A stretch of 64,000 bases of DNA, taken from positions 46,387,897 to 46,451,896 of the forward strand of contig JAKGHH010000002.1 in assembly GCA_022828595.1 (NCBI GenBank), in the 5' to 3' direction. The notes beneath the pieces are model-generated. The model made no database searches, had not been told where the DNA came from, and saw only the letters and a program-made list of their open reading frames with translations. Positions 1 to 11,285 of the stretch are shown here, one piece after another. This stretch comes from Nelumbo lutea (taxonomy: Eukaryota > Streptophyta > Magnoliopsida > Proteales > Nelumbonaceae). The stretch's first letter is position 1, and every line of letters begins with the position of its first letter. Position numbers and translations under genes: made by a program.

Positions 1-1765
1 ATATGTTTGTGCTTTCGTTTCACTATTCCATTTTGCTCATGAGTGCGAGGGTAGGTTTCTCTATGAGTGATACACTGAGTCCAAATATTAGCATAATTTT
101 TTATATTCTCCTCCCTAATCAGATGGGAAGGATTGAATTTTGGTATTAAACAAAACTTCTACATGTTTCTTAAATTTTAGAAAAAAATATCAAAAACATC
201 TGCTTTCCGAGTCATAGGATAAATCCATAAGAAGTTTGAGTAATCATCAAAAAATAAAACATAATAACAATGCCCACTATTTGACCTAACTAAGCTATAA
301 GGAAGATCATATTCGGAAATAACCTGCCTCACAATTCAAAGTGCTACATGACCAAATCATAGATGCCAACCTTGAACCATTGTTTGCTCCCCAATTAAAG
401 TTTGTGGAGATTATTCAAAGATAGTAATTGAAAATGGGAAGCAATATAGACTATCTCTACTTGCCCCTTGAAAAAGAATTCTCCCCATATAATCCTTTGC
501 AAATAACAATCATGATGGAATTCAAAATACACATCATTATCTCTATTAAATTGACTAACTGAAAGTAGATTCTTGCAAATAGTAGGAACATGGAAGATAA
601 CATTTAAGATAAAGGGAAATTGATTAAACTGTAAAGAAGAATTCTTGGGATAAAGAATGCACAAACCTTTCCCATTACCAACTTTAGTTTGATTAGAACC
701 CATGTATTTTGACCGGTTCCACAAATTTTCGACATCTGGAGTCATGTGAAGCATAACACCCAAGTTCGAATACCAAGTCAAGTCAAATGATAGGCTCTCA
801 TTATGGGGATTGACAAATTGATATTGAGGAGTATTAAAACCTCCATAGAATGCTACTAGATTGTTGGGTGAATTATCATTCTAAAAGCCAAAGACGTACT
901 TGGCTTTGTGACACTTTAGAGCATTGTGTCCATTCTTTTTGCATGTTTGACAAACTAAATCAGGATTTTCTTTCCACGACCACCACTAGGATATTGTTGC
1001 TGATTACTAAAATTATTTTTTTGATAAAACTTTTGATGATTAAATGGGAAGGGTCCTCGACCCCTACCCCTATCGCGGTTGTTATTAAAGTTGGGAAGAA
1101 ATTATTGATTGGGTTTTCCTTGCTGTAGAGAACTTTTATTTCTCATACTAGTAAAATTAGCATTAATAGACCCATCATTCAGAAAATGAAATTGCTCATC
1201 AATCCAATTTTTATGGTTGAAAGCAATCTAAGAATATCTTGTATAGCAAGACTATCAACATCGGGACAAGTAGTAATAACAATAAAAACTAATTCATATT
1301 CACCACCAAGACCAACCAAAGTAAAGAGAACAAGATAAGATTTTGATACTAGTTCAAAGATAGTAGAGAGGCTATACACAAGCTAAGATGGATAGGGACC
1401 CTTTCTTGAGACTCTAAAGCTGTCTTCTTAGTTGAAGTATTCTCGACCTAGAGTGAGTGGAATAGCACTTTGCTAGTGTCCCCCAAAATTCTACAGAAGT
1501 TGATAGACCCACCATTTTTTCTGTGATGCCTTCAGTGAGAGGAAATTAGCCAAATCAACACGAGTTGATCAAAATCACTCCATTTTTCAAATTCAGGATT
1601 TGGAATGGTTTCAGTGCCATTTGAGTTCTGAATCTCTTGTGATGGTGGTTTTTTCTTGCCCTCTACCATTTCTGTTAAATGATGATAACGAAGAATAGGC
1701 AAGAATTGTGCATGCCATAGCAGACAGTTGTTTTTCCCTAACATGATTGGGAGATAATGCAACAC
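1..1765 (-). pseudogene. Copia gag-pol (gag, zinc knuckle, protease, start of integrase), broken
   Basis: This would encode the retrotransposon capsid and polyprotein. Gag begins near 1765 with the Copia signature NCLLWHAQFLPILR and later PEFEKW..DQLVL (down to 1532). A perfect CX2CX4HX4C knuckle (CQTCKKNGHNALKC) lies at about 893-976. The protease/pre-integrase block at 395-781 reads TWYSNLGVMLHMTPD, where the catalytic DSG expected after the tryptophan is degraded to NLG; it is followed by HVPTICKNLLSVSQF. Bases 1-80 encode the integrase motif THEQNGIVKRKH. Frames change between blocks with stops in between, so this is a pseudogene. Pol continues beyond the window. Confidence 0.85.
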
Positions 1766-1879
1766 AGTCTAGATTGAGGGAATAGAAGAGTTCCCACTCA
1801 ATATAGCTACACTACTACTCGTGTTGGAGCTGCATAACTTGCTTTTGGATCAATTGTCATAGAGCTCTACTACCAATTT

Positions 1880-2147
1880 AAAGAACAAATAATAAAGGAG
1901 ATAAAACAAAGAGCTTTAGAAGAAAAACTCTAGGATTTGGTTGTTTTGTTTGGCCAATCCTAGATGAGTATATATAGATTATTTAATTGTGATAGATTAC
2001 ATCTCTGAGAATACATGATAAGTCTGAGTAAAAGATTAGATAACAAGAGACTCTCTAGGAGTCAGGGTAAACAAAGGACTCCCAGAAGTTGTGAAAGACT
2101 TAGAATTCTCCAAGTATTATCCTAATACAAATTGGATAGTGCTAACA
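1880..2147 (-). repeat. Copia 5' LTR (approximate inner end)
   Basis: On the minus strand the block begins TGTTAGCACTATCC at 2147 and runs to about 1880. It is followed by TTGGTAGTAGAGC, a decayed version of the TGGTATCAGAGC primer site for initiator tRNA-Met. A TATATATA stretch near 1963-1972 could be the LTR TATA box. The partner LTR is outside the window, so the inner boundary is approximate. Confidence 0.65.
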
Positions 2148-2211
2148 TTGACTACAATTGGTTCCCAAACTCGATTGTGGCAAATCTTCAACACTTTCTG
2201 ATTACTTAGAG

Positions 2212-2756
2212 TGATGGAGGTCCATCACAAGGCCCATCTCACCCCTAGGGGCGGCAGCTCCTAGGATAAGATCAATTCAAGATAAGGTTAAGCCCAAGAA
2301 TTCAAAATAAGCAAGAACTAATACAAGATTAGCAAGACAAAGCAAGACTCTTCCAAAGATTAGCAAGCTAAAACAAGACTCTTCCAAGATTATCAAGAAA
2401 GACTCCAAGAAGCATCAAGATTAGTAAGATAATCCAAGATTTATGCATCTAGGGAGATCAGACAGTGGAGATCAAACCAAGGAGAGTTCGATCCTGTTAG
2501 ATTAGATATTTGGATCTATCCTAGTTGTTGTTTCCTAGTTCTTTTACAATTTCCAAATGTATTATAAATGCTGCTATTTTCCCAAAATTAATAATCAATT
2601 CATACTTCATATTTTCAAAATTTTTTCGAGTTCTCTTCCTCCTATTTTCGCCACATTTTCTCTCTCCTAGAGAATTCGGTGTTCTTCGCTAGAAGCTAGC
2701 AATCGCCCAGTGCTTGCATAGCTAGCTCCGGTTCTCATTGCTTCCACGCTGCGTCA
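2212..2756 (+). repeat. Gypsy 5' LTR
   Basis: Begins TGATGGAGG and ends GCTGCGTCA. It is directly repeated at 7266-7808 with scattered substitutions. It contains repeated AAGACTCTTCCAA motifs and ends just before the primer site. Confidence 0.93.
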
Positions 2757-2758
2757 GG

Positions 2759-2770
2759 TGGTATCAGAGC
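2759..2770 (+). other. Primer binding site (initiator tRNA-Met type)
   Basis: TGGTATCAGAGC lies two bases after the 5' LTR. It is the usual plant LTR-retrotransposon site complementary to the 3' end of initiator tRNA-Met. Confidence 0.9.
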
Positions 2771-2787
2771 AGGGAGTTCGCCCAGTC

Positions 2788-3942
2788 ATGTCCAACCTAG
2801 ACGGTAGCAGTCGCAACCCACCCCGTGACGGAGATTAGGGGTTTCCAGCTGTTTGGAGAGCAATCGAAGAACAACGTACAACCACACGTAACATCGAGCA
2901 GCAGTTGGCTGAGATGGCTGAACAACTGCGAACCTTGTTACGGGAGGTTGCCCCACGGAACCGGGAACATCCACAGCAAATCGAGGGAGACGACCACGAC
3001 AGACCACCCGTCCATACTGCACTACGACGACCAGTCCTGGACGATGACAGTGATGATGATTTGGAATTTGGTGGTGCTCCAGTTCTTCCCGGCAACGACA
3101 GAAACGGTAGAAATTGGCACAATCAAGGTAATTTCAATCCCCGTAGGAATAATGATGAATTTAAACTCAAAGTAGATATTCCTACTTTTAGTGGAGATCT
3201 TGGCATAGAGGACTTCTGGATTGGATCACAGAAGTCGATAGGTTCTTTGATTACATGGAAATACCAGAGAAACGAATGGTGAAACTGGTAGCCTTCCGAT
3301 TAAAGGGAGGCACATCTGTTTGGTGGAATAGATGAGAGAGACCCGGATGAGAGAAGGAAGGGGTCTTGTTCGAACCTGGAGGCGTATGAAACAATTAATC
3401 AGAGGTAGATTTTTACCTCTTGACTATGAACAATATATGTTTGAATCTTATCAGAGGTGTGCGCAGGGTTCACGTAGTGTGAATGAGTACACATCAGAAT
3501 TTTTAAAATTAGTAGAAAGAAACCAGTTGTCTAAAAGCGATAACCAGCAGGCAACCCGTTATCTAAGTGGTTTGAGACCGTTCATCAGAGATAAAATTGG
3601 TGTACAGATGGTTCTCAGTGTGCAGGAAGCAAGGAACCTAGCATTGAAAGCAGAATTAATGTTCCAAGACAAGGCACGCGGTGATAATTACCACCGGTAC
3701 AATGGAAGCGACAATAGACCGACAACTGTTGACAGGAACAAATCAGTCCCGATAGTACAACCTTCTCACCTGGCAAGCACAAGTAATGCCGGTAAGGCTA
3801 CTACAGGAGGACATATGCGAGGTAATCCTTCCAACCCTCCTAAACCCAGTAACCCTTATGCAAGGCCTGCTCCTATTAAATGTTTTAAATGTAATGAGGT
3901 GGGACATAGATCCAGTGATTGACCCAGGAGGAAGGCAGTTAA
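2788..3942 (+). pseudogene. Gypsy gag, broken
   Basis: Encodes the capsid/nucleocapsid precursor. An ATG at 2788 opens the frame 18 bases past the primer site; a TAG stop follows at 2836-2838. The frame then continues through LAEMAEQLRTLLREV and the acidic linker DDDSDDDLEFGG. A frameshift between about 3280 and 3335 separates this from the capsid core (FLPLDYEQYMFESYQRC, then SVNEYTSEFLKLVERN). The zinc knuckle CFKCNEVGHRSSD at about 3880-3920 has lost its last cysteine to a TGA stop. Basic residues (PRRKAVN) and an acidic stretch rich in Glu follow. Confidence 0.88.
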
Positions 3943-3943
3943 T

Positions 3944-6900
3944 ATGGTAGAAAGGGAGGAGGAAGAAGATATTGAGGAGGAAGTATACTATGGACCTGAT
4001 GGGGATGATGAAGAGGGTCCATATGAACATGAGGAGTATACTTGTGTGGTAAGAAAATTAATGTTGTCCCAGAAAAATAAGGATACTTCTCAAAGGCACA
4101 AATTATTTCGTACCAGATGTACTGTCAAGGGAAAATATTTAATTTAATTATTGATAGTGGCAGTCAAGAAAATATTATTTGCAGAGATGTCATCCAACAA
4201 TTACAGCTGATTCCTGAAAAACATCCCAACCCATACACAATTGGGTGGATCAAGGAAGGAGGCGGCATACGAGTGGAAGAACGCTGCAAGGTACCTTTTT
4301 CAATTGGTAAGTACAATGATGAAGTATATTGTGATATTTGTTGATATGGATGCTTGCCATATTTTGTTAGGGAGGCCTTGGCAGTTTAATACAGATGCAA
4401 GGCACATGGGTAGAAAGAATACCTACCAACTTGAAAAAGAGGGTACACGTTATACTTTGTTACCCATAGCAGAAAAAAATATTACAAATACTCCAAAGGC
4501 ACATGAGAGGAATTTTCTTACCATCACCCATCATTATGTTGAATTTGTTAAAGAATGTAAGGATACACATTAAATACATTTGTTAGTAGTAAAAGGAGAA
4601 GATGTTAATAATGAAAATAAAAGTCCAACTGAAGTACAGGGGCTACTGGATGAATTTAATGATGTAGTTTCAGAGGAGTTACCAAATGAACTCCCTCCCA
4701 TGAGAGATATATAACACCATATTGATTTTGTTCTAGGTGCTAGTCTACCTAACCTCCCACATTACAGAAAGAGAATGAAATCTTATGGGAAAAGGTAGAA
4801 GAATTATTGAAAAGGGGACACATTGAAATCAGCATGAGTCCTTGTGCAGTACCTGCCTTACTTACACCTAAGAAGGATGGCAGATGGAGAATGTGTGTCG
4901 ACAGCAGAACCATTAACAAGATTACCATTGGGTACAAATTTCCCATTTCTAGGCTGGATGACATGCTGGACCAACTAAGCGGAGCTGTAGTTTTTTCAAA
5001 AATAGATCTCATGAGTGGGTATCATCAAATCAGAATCCGTCCCGGAGATGAATGGAAGACAACCTTCAAGACTAGAGATGGCTTATTCGAGTGGTTAGTT
5101 ATGCCCTTTGGACTAACCAACGCACCCAGCACTTTCATGAGGCTGATGAACTAGGTATTGTGCCCCTTCATTGGTAAATTTGTGATAGTCTATTTTGATG
5201 ATATTTTTATATACAACAAATCTATCACAGAGCATGTGGGCATATTAGGGAGGTCCTGAAAACATTGAGGGAAAATAAATTATATGCTAATTTGAAGAAA
5301 TGCATCTTTATGAATGATAATTTATTATTCCTAGGATTTATTATAAACATGAATTGTGTGAAAGTAGATGAGGAAAAAGTGAAAGCCATTAGGGAGTGAC
5401 CGACCCCATCCACTGTCACAGATGTCAAGCGATTTCATGGGTTGGCAACCTTCTATAGGCGCTTTATTAAGAATTTTAGTAGTATCATGGCTCCCATTAC
5501 TGAATGCCTGAAAAAGGGTAAATTTCAGTGAGGAGAAGAACAAGAGCAATGGTTTGCTCTCATAAAAGAAAAATTATGTTCTACTCCTATTCTTGCCTTG
5601 CCAGACTTTAATAAATTTTTTGAAGTTGAATGTGATGCCAGTGGAGTTGGCATAGGGGCTATATTGTCCCAAGAGAAAAGACCCATTGCTTTCTTCAGTA
5701 AAAAACTAAGTAAAGCCAGGAGAAAGTGGTCTACTTATGACAAGGAGTTCTATGCTGTGGTTAGAGCCTTGAAGACATGGGAACACTATTTAATTGCAAA
5801 AGAATTTGTTCTCTATACTGACCACCAGGCCCTAAAATATCTTAGTGGGCAAAAGCAATTAAGAAGTGATTTACATGCTAGATGGTCTACTTTCCTAGAC
5901 AAGTTCCCATATAAAATTGTGTATAAGATAGGATAACAAAATAAAGTGGCTAATGCACTTAGTAGGCATGTAGCTCTCATCAAGACCTTTAGTGTTGAGA
6001 TTGTGGGTTTTGAGTGCCTAAAAGACTTATATGTCTAGGATGAAGATTTCCAACAGGTATGGGAGAAATGTGTGAATTAGCAGCCAGCAAAAGACTTCTT
6101 TATTTCTGATGGGTTCCTTATGAAAGGGAACAGCTGTGTATCCCTTGCACTTCCCTTCGTGAAAAGATCATCAGGGATTTGCATGGGGGTGGATTAGCAG
6201 GACACTTGGGAAGGGACAAAAAGTAGAAGCAGTTAAGGGGCGATATTACTGGCCGAAATTAAGAAGGGCGTGTCTACCATTGTAAGCAGGTGCTATGATT
6301 ATCAGTCAGCTAAGGGACAAACCCAGAACACAGGTCTCTACATGCCCCTACCCATTCTGCTATATGGGAAGACTTGTCCATGGATTTTGTGCTAGGCTTG
6401 CCAAAGACCTAGAGGAACATGGACTCCATCTTCGTGGTGGTTGACAGATTCTAAAAAATGGCTCACTTCCTCCCATGCAAGAAATCAACAGATGCATCCG
6501 CAACAGCCAAATTGTTTTTCAGGGAGATTGTTCGCTTGCATGGAGTACCCAAGACCATCACTTCAGATCGTGACACACGGTTCCTCAGTCACTTTTGGAT
6601 GACCCTATGGAGGTTGTTTGATTCATCACTTAATTTCAGCAGTACAGCCCATCCGTAGACAGATGGACAGACAGAAGTGGTAACCGGACCTTAGGGAATT
6701 TAATCCGCAGCATATGCCGGGAGAGGCCAAAACAGTGGGACTTCGCCATTGCCCAGGCTGAGTTCGCCTATAACAATGCAATGCACAGTTCTACAGGAAA
6801 ATCCCCATCCTCCATCGTATACATGAAGGTCCCTAACCATGCACTAGATTTAGTGAAGCTACCCAAAGTACCTAGCGCCAATACCTCAGCAGAACAGATG

Positions 6901-7317
6901 GAAAAACAAATCCAATCCGTCCAAGAGGCCGTGAAGCAGAAGCTAGAGCAATCCAACGCCAAGTACAAGATGGCCGCAGACAAACATCGTCGACCTCAAG
7001 TGTTTTATGTAGGTGATGAGGTTATGGTCTTCTTAAGGAATGAAAGGATTGCCATAGGTACTTACAACAAGTTGAAGCCTCGGAAGTATGGTCCATACAA
7101 GATTGTGAAAAAGATTCATGACAATGCCTATGTAGTGGATTTACCAGACCATATGGGTATATCCAAGACCTTCAACGTTGCTGACCTTCATCGGTACCTG
7201 CCAGAAATAACACTTGCCTATCCTAGTCACGACTTGGGGTCGAGTTCTCTCCAAGTGGGGGAGAATGATGGAGGCCCATCAAAAGGCCCATCTCACCCTA
7301 GGGGCGGCAACTCCTAG
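3944..7317 (+). pseudogene. Gypsy pol (protease-RT-RNase H-integrase), broken
   Basis: Protease shows LIIDSGSQENIICRD near 4141-4190, with the catalytic DSG intact. RT (about 4800-5400) has [43 protein letters not shown] and the YFDDI active site near 5196. RNase H (5598-5936) has [22 protein letters not shown] and [10 protein letters not shown]. Integrase has the zinc-binding remnant GHLGRDK (about 6200), the core at 6390-6720 ([41 protein letters not shown]) and the C-terminal block [12 protein letters not shown]...[13 protein letters not shown] (7010-7110), then [12 protein letters not shown]. Stops interrupt at 4712, 5152, 5397, 5529 and 6656. The final frame runs into the 3' LTR, ending at 7317. 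Confidence 0.92.
7253..7265 (+). other. Polypurine tract of Gypsy element
   Basis: AAGTGGGGGAGAA abuts the TGATGG start of the 3' LTR, as expected for plus-strand priming. Confidence 0.85.
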
Positions 7318-7808
7318 GATAAGGTCAATTCAAGATAAGGTTAAGTCCAAGAATTCAAGATAAACAAGAACTGATCCAAGATTAGCAAGATAAAGCAAGA
7401 CTCTTCCAAAGATTAGCAAGCTAAAGCAAGACTCTTCCAAGATTATCAAGATAGACTCCAAGAAGCATCAAGATTAACAAGATAATCCAAGATTCATGCA
7501 TTTAGGGAGATCGGGCGGTGGAGATCAAACCAAGGAGAGTTCGATCCTATCAGATCAGATATTTGGATCTATCCTAGTTGTTGTTTCCTAGTTTTTTTCA
7601 ATTTCCAAATGTATTATAAATGCTGCTATTTTCCCAAAATTAATAATCAATTCATACTTCATATTTTCAAAATTTTTTCGAGTTCTCTTCCTCCTATTTT
7701 CGCCACATTTTCTCTCTCCTAGAGAATTCGGTGTTCTTCGCTAGAAGCTAGCAATCGCCCAGTGCTTGCATAGCTAGCTCCGGTTCTCATTGCTTCCACG
7801 CTGCGTCA
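7266..7808 (+). repeat. Gypsy 3' LTR
   Basis: Direct repeat of 2212-2756, starting TGATGGAGGCCC and ending CTGCGTCA. The next bases, CAGAG, nearly match TAGAG before the 5' LTR. Confidence 0.93.
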
Positions 7809-7809
7809 C

Positions 7810-9115
7810 AGAGCCTGAGCAAATCAAAATTGGAGATGGTACAAGTTTGAACATTCTACATACTAGCACCTATTTATTTTCTTTAATTGCTCCTTCCATT
7901 TACAAGACATATATTTGGAAGAACATGTTCTTTGTACAAAAATTTACTAAAAATGGGGCATGAGTAAGGATGGTATCTACAAGTTATAGGTTCCCATCTC
8001 CAATAGTTCAACACAATTAATTCTCAACCACAAGCACATGTTGCAGCTCTCCTTAGTGCACACACAAGCATGAATAAATGTCATGATAGACCCTCCTTCT
8101 ATGATATATGTCCCCTAGACAAGTCTCAAAAATAATTGTTCAATGCTAATTCTTCTTTCTTTTAGCAGTCATACTTGAATTACTTACTTCAACATATGGG
8201 ACTGACACCTATAACCATTATCAATGCTTTTAAATACTATATTATTTTTATTGATGTTCTCATCAAGTTTCAATCGATATTTCCCATGTTCAACAAGTTC
8301 GATTCTCTTTAAATTTTTATTAATTTCAAGCAACTTGTTGAAAAATCAATTACACACTACTATTAAATGTTTGCAATCTAGCGATGGGGGTGAATATAAA
8401 AAGCTAAACCATACTCTCTTAATGTGGTATTCAAAATCGCGTATCTTTCCCACGTACGCAAGAACAAAATGGCGTAATTGAGAGGCACCATCGTCAAGTG
8501 ATGGAAGGTCTCACATTATTGTATCTCTCCTCTCTTCCCTCTGAGTTTTGGTGGGAGGCTTTCCATACTACAGTTGTCCTTGCCAACCGACTAACTACTC
8601 TGGTTCTCAATATGCAACCGCCATGGTTTATTCTCTATGGCTCATCACCTAAATTCTCGATTCTCAGGACATTTGGGTGATTATGCTTCCTATTACTTCG
8701 ACAATACACATCTAACAAACCAGAGTTTCGTTCAACATCATGCTTACTTTGGGTTATTATGTGAGGCAACCACTTGGTTTTATGCACCCATATGACCCAT
8801 ACTATGTTTTCCATCGTTGGAATCCCCTCTATGGGCTTAATTAAGCACGGTATCATAAGTTGGGTTCTACTCTAAGATTGACTCCTTTCTATTAATTCAT
8901 TAAGTGCACAAGCTGAGACTCTCTTTTCTTACGTTGATGATATCATTATCATAGGCTTCCACTCTTCTTTAGTTACGTCTCTTATCCAACACTTAACTGA
9001 AGCCTTTGTTATCAAGGACCTTGGACCTTTACATTACTTCTTCCTAGGTGTTAGAAGTTATACGCATTGATGATGGCTTACTACTTTCTCAATGCAAATA
9101 AATAGTTAACTTATT
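7810..9115 (+). pseudogene. Copia pol remnant (pre-integrase, integrase, RT), 5' truncated
   Basis: A different Copia family from the one at 1-2147, on the plus strand. It starts at a pre-integrase block (IKIGDGTSLNILHT near 7828). The integrase core carries SSDGGEYK near 8380 and RTQEQNGVIERHHRQVMEG near 8450-8510, then LPSEFWWEAFHTTVVLANRL (8530-8600) and FWILYGSSPKFSILRTFGC-like sequence to about 8690. A short RT piece near 8920-9050 retains SYVDDIIII and KDLGPLHYF. Large parts of RT and all of RNase H and both LTRs are missing. Its left edge meets the Gypsy 3' LTR, so it is probably the host of that insertion. Confidence 0.82.
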
Positions 9116-9244
9116 GAAGCATGCTTTCATGGATGACATTTTGAAGTATTGAGTTTGTTTACGTTTTGAACTCTTTGTATCACTTCTGTTTCTCTATAAC
9201 TTTATGTATTATTATCTTGTTGTCCTTGTCATCTTTACCACTTA

Positions 9245-9618
9245 GGCCCCGTTCGCTTTTTGGTAAGTTATTTACTTGGCTAAATGCAATTACCTGGGTA
9301 AGTTTTTCTTGGGAAATACTTACCCAAGTAAGTGCATTTACCCATGCTCTCTTTATTTCCTAGGTAAAAAAAGGTAATGACCATTTTAGCCTTAAAAATT
9401 CATTATTAAAAGGGGCATTTTTGTCCCATTCAAGTGTTAGCAACTTTTCCCCTAGGTAGGAAAAATAAACTTTCCCCCGGGCAAGTGATACACAGGAAAA
9501 TAAACTTTCCTTGGTTGCCACATAAAGCTGAAAAATGAACATGGGATTCTTGGTCAATGGGAACCAAAATCCCATTGACCAACTTTCCCCCTCAAAATCC
9601 AGAAAAAAGAACACCCCC
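9245..9618. mobile_element. Tourist-like MITE (TTA target duplication)
   Basis: The left terminus GGCCCCGTTCGCTTTTTGG and the inverted right terminus GGGGGTGTTCTTTTTTCTGG form imperfect inverted repeats. The flanks are TTA at 9242-9244 and at 9619-9621, typical of PIF/Harbinger MITEs. An internal perfect palindrome lies around 9555-9583 (GGTCAATGGGA...TCCCATTGACC). A related copy lies in opposite orientation at about 13165-13473. Confidence 0.75.
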
Positions 9619-9621
9619 TTA

Positions 9622-10829
9622 GTGTAAGTGTAAATGTATTGGGCTCTTTTATTATAAATAGATTGAGTTCGGATGGACCCAACCAATTGTTTTCAGTTCC
9701 CCACTTATCTATATTCTTAAATTGGTATCAAAGCCAAACTCTCCATGGCAACTGATTCGACCTCAGCTTCCCAGATCTTGATGGGTTTTAGATGGTTTAA
9801 TTATTGCACCACCCAAGGAAATTCCAGATCCTACTAATCTTAGCCAGAAGATCTTCAATCCTGTCTATAGTGACTGGTTCGAGAAGGATCAATTGGTCTT
9901 CAGTTGGCTTTTTGTATCATTGGTAGAGGGTGTTCTCACATAGGTGGTTGGTGGTAGGTCCGCACTCATCTCATGCGGTATGGAATGCTCTTTCTAAATC
10001 CTTTGCTAATTATTCTTGGCCGAGAACACTTTAACTTAAGAGGCAATTGTAGAGTTTGAAGAAAGGCACCCTGAATGTTTTTGAATATGTTCGAAATGCT
10101 AGGAGTATAACTAATAATCTATCAATAGGTGCTAAAACAATTTCAAACAGTGATCTAGTCCTTTACATTTGGGATGGTCTAGGACCAGAGTATGACTTTG
10201 CTATGACAACCATTACAAACCGGTATGATATTGAAGACCTTGATATTGATGATGTGCTAGGACTGTTATTAAATCATAAAACGTGGCTAGAACATAATAC
10301 TATTGCTACTGATATCTCCTCACCCACGGTAAATATGGTACCTTTAAGAATAAGCCCTCTAACTCTCAATAACAACCTGTTAGAGTCACGTTCGTGTTTC
10401 ACGTAATATGACTCATGAAAGCTCATGCATCGGCTATCTCAGCCATGCAAGTAGGAACTTTGTATGATAAGGATTATCCTCTAATTGTATTGTTTATCTA
10501 GGACTCTATCCAACTCCATCTCACACGATAGAGTCTTATGATCTCTATACTAACTAATAGTCTTGTATATAAGTCCTCCTGAACCCAATATAATTTATCA
10601 AGGCATTTAGTATTATCTTAAACTCAACCTTCTCTCTCTCTCCCCTTGTTCTATCTCAACCTAGAAACTTCATTCCCAACAATAACGGGTGTGGCCACAA
10701 GAGAGGGCGTGGACATCCAAATGGACATTTCAATAGCACTAATGGAGGCAAAGGCAATGGATATCCAACCATTGTTTGCCAAATCTGCAACAAGCCTAGA
10801 CATGACATTCTCAAATCTCAAACAAGTTT
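9622..10829 (+). pseudogene. Copia gag remnant with primer site
   Basis: A primer-site-like TGGTATCAAAGCCA lies at 9723-9736, preceded by about 100 bases that may be the end of its LTR. Gag follows: PTNLSQKIFNPVYSDWFEK and DQLVFSW (about 9825-9910), then LKKGTLNVFEYVRNARSITN and LGPEYDFAMTTITNRYD (10056-10406), which is the UBN2-type Copia gag. A glycine/asparagine-rich basic linker and half of a zinc knuckle (CQICNKPRHD, about 10780-10805) follow. A solo LTR interrupts the frame at 10378-10656. A fragment of an unrelated Copia LTR starts at 10830, so pol is absent. Confidence 0.8.
10378..10656 (+). repeat. Solo LTR inserted in Copia gag, with 5 bp target duplication
   Basis: A 279 bp block beginning TGTTAGAGTC and ending in a pyrimidine-rich stretch is flanked by CAACC at 10373-10377 and 10657-10661. 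Reading gag across it, the left side ends ..Gln-Pro and the right side resumes Gln-Pro-Arg-Asn-Phe, so the duplicated codons are the target site. It contains TATATAAG near 10566-10573, a plausible TATA box. No internal region is present, so it is a solo LTR. The terminal bases do not give a perfect TG..CA. Confidence 0.72.
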
Positions 10830-11285
10830 GAAATCAATTGCCGACAGTTTAGGTTTCCATAAGAGAGAGTGTTGTCCCTGATCATTCACTTTGTTCGACA
10901 AAGGGGTCGATTCTGCCATTATGATCACCTACTCAGGTGAATTCTCAGATTGCCTCAACACACCTAGGTTTTGACCCCTACTAAGGATCCCACTGATTGG
11001 CATATCAAAGATAGTCCAATCCAACACCTAGTGCAGTACCATAATCGAGTCTAGGGGTCAGGTGTAATTTTTCAATTTTGCCCACTAGTCTCCAAGGTCC
11101 AGGGAATAACTAGAAAATAGTCCTAATTCATAGTTTCAAGCAAAACCATACTATATGTGTTTCGAGTCTCACCCTAATAGCTGAGACAAACCACCCCAAC
11201 CAACTTAGCAGCACATTAGTGTCAGTCTTGGCAGGATAATCCTCAACAGGTCTATCCAACAACTGAGACAAGTCACGACTGTTGC
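10830..11285 (-). repeat. Fragment of large Copia LTR (same family as 40120-42051)
   Basis: The reverse complement matches the inside of the LTR at about 40270-40725. Shared strings include TTTGTTCGACAAAGGGG, TTGGCATATCAAAGA and TAGGGGTCAGGTGTAA. Neither LTR end is present, so it is a deletion remnant. It directly truncates the Copia zinc-knuckle region. Confidence 0.8.

Larger units (their letters stand above)
1..2147 (-). mobile_element. Copia LTR retrotransposon, 5' part (cut by window edge)
   Basis: Read on the minus strand from 2147 down to 1, the order is LTR, primer-site-like sequence, gag, CCHC zinc knuckle, protease/pre-integrase, integrase. This is the Copia (Ty1) order. Reverse transcriptase, RNase H and the 3' LTR would lie left of base 1. 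Several frame breaks show the copy is dead. The right flank is the 5' LTR of the Gypsy element that starts at 2212, 64 bases away. Confidence 0.85.
2212..7808 (+). mobile_element. Gypsy (Ty3) LTR retrotransposon, full length, degenerate
   Basis: Two direct LTRs (2212-2756 and 7266-7808) flank a primer site, gag, protease, RT, RNase H, integrase and a polypurine tract in Ty3/Gypsy order. The flanking pentamers TAGAG (2207-2211) and CAGAG (7809-7813) match at 4 of 5 bases and are probably the target duplication. By eye the LTRs differ by about 5%, so insertion is not recent. Internal stops and frameshifts make it non-autonomous. LTRs opening with TGATG and the integrase tail suggest a CRM-like chromovirus; that subfamily call is tentative. 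Confidence 0.93.

Noticed and set aside
2759..2770. tRNA-Met-like sequence
   Set aside because: This is only the primer binding site of an LTR element; no cloverleaf surrounds it. The same holds for 9723-9736 and 53501-53513.
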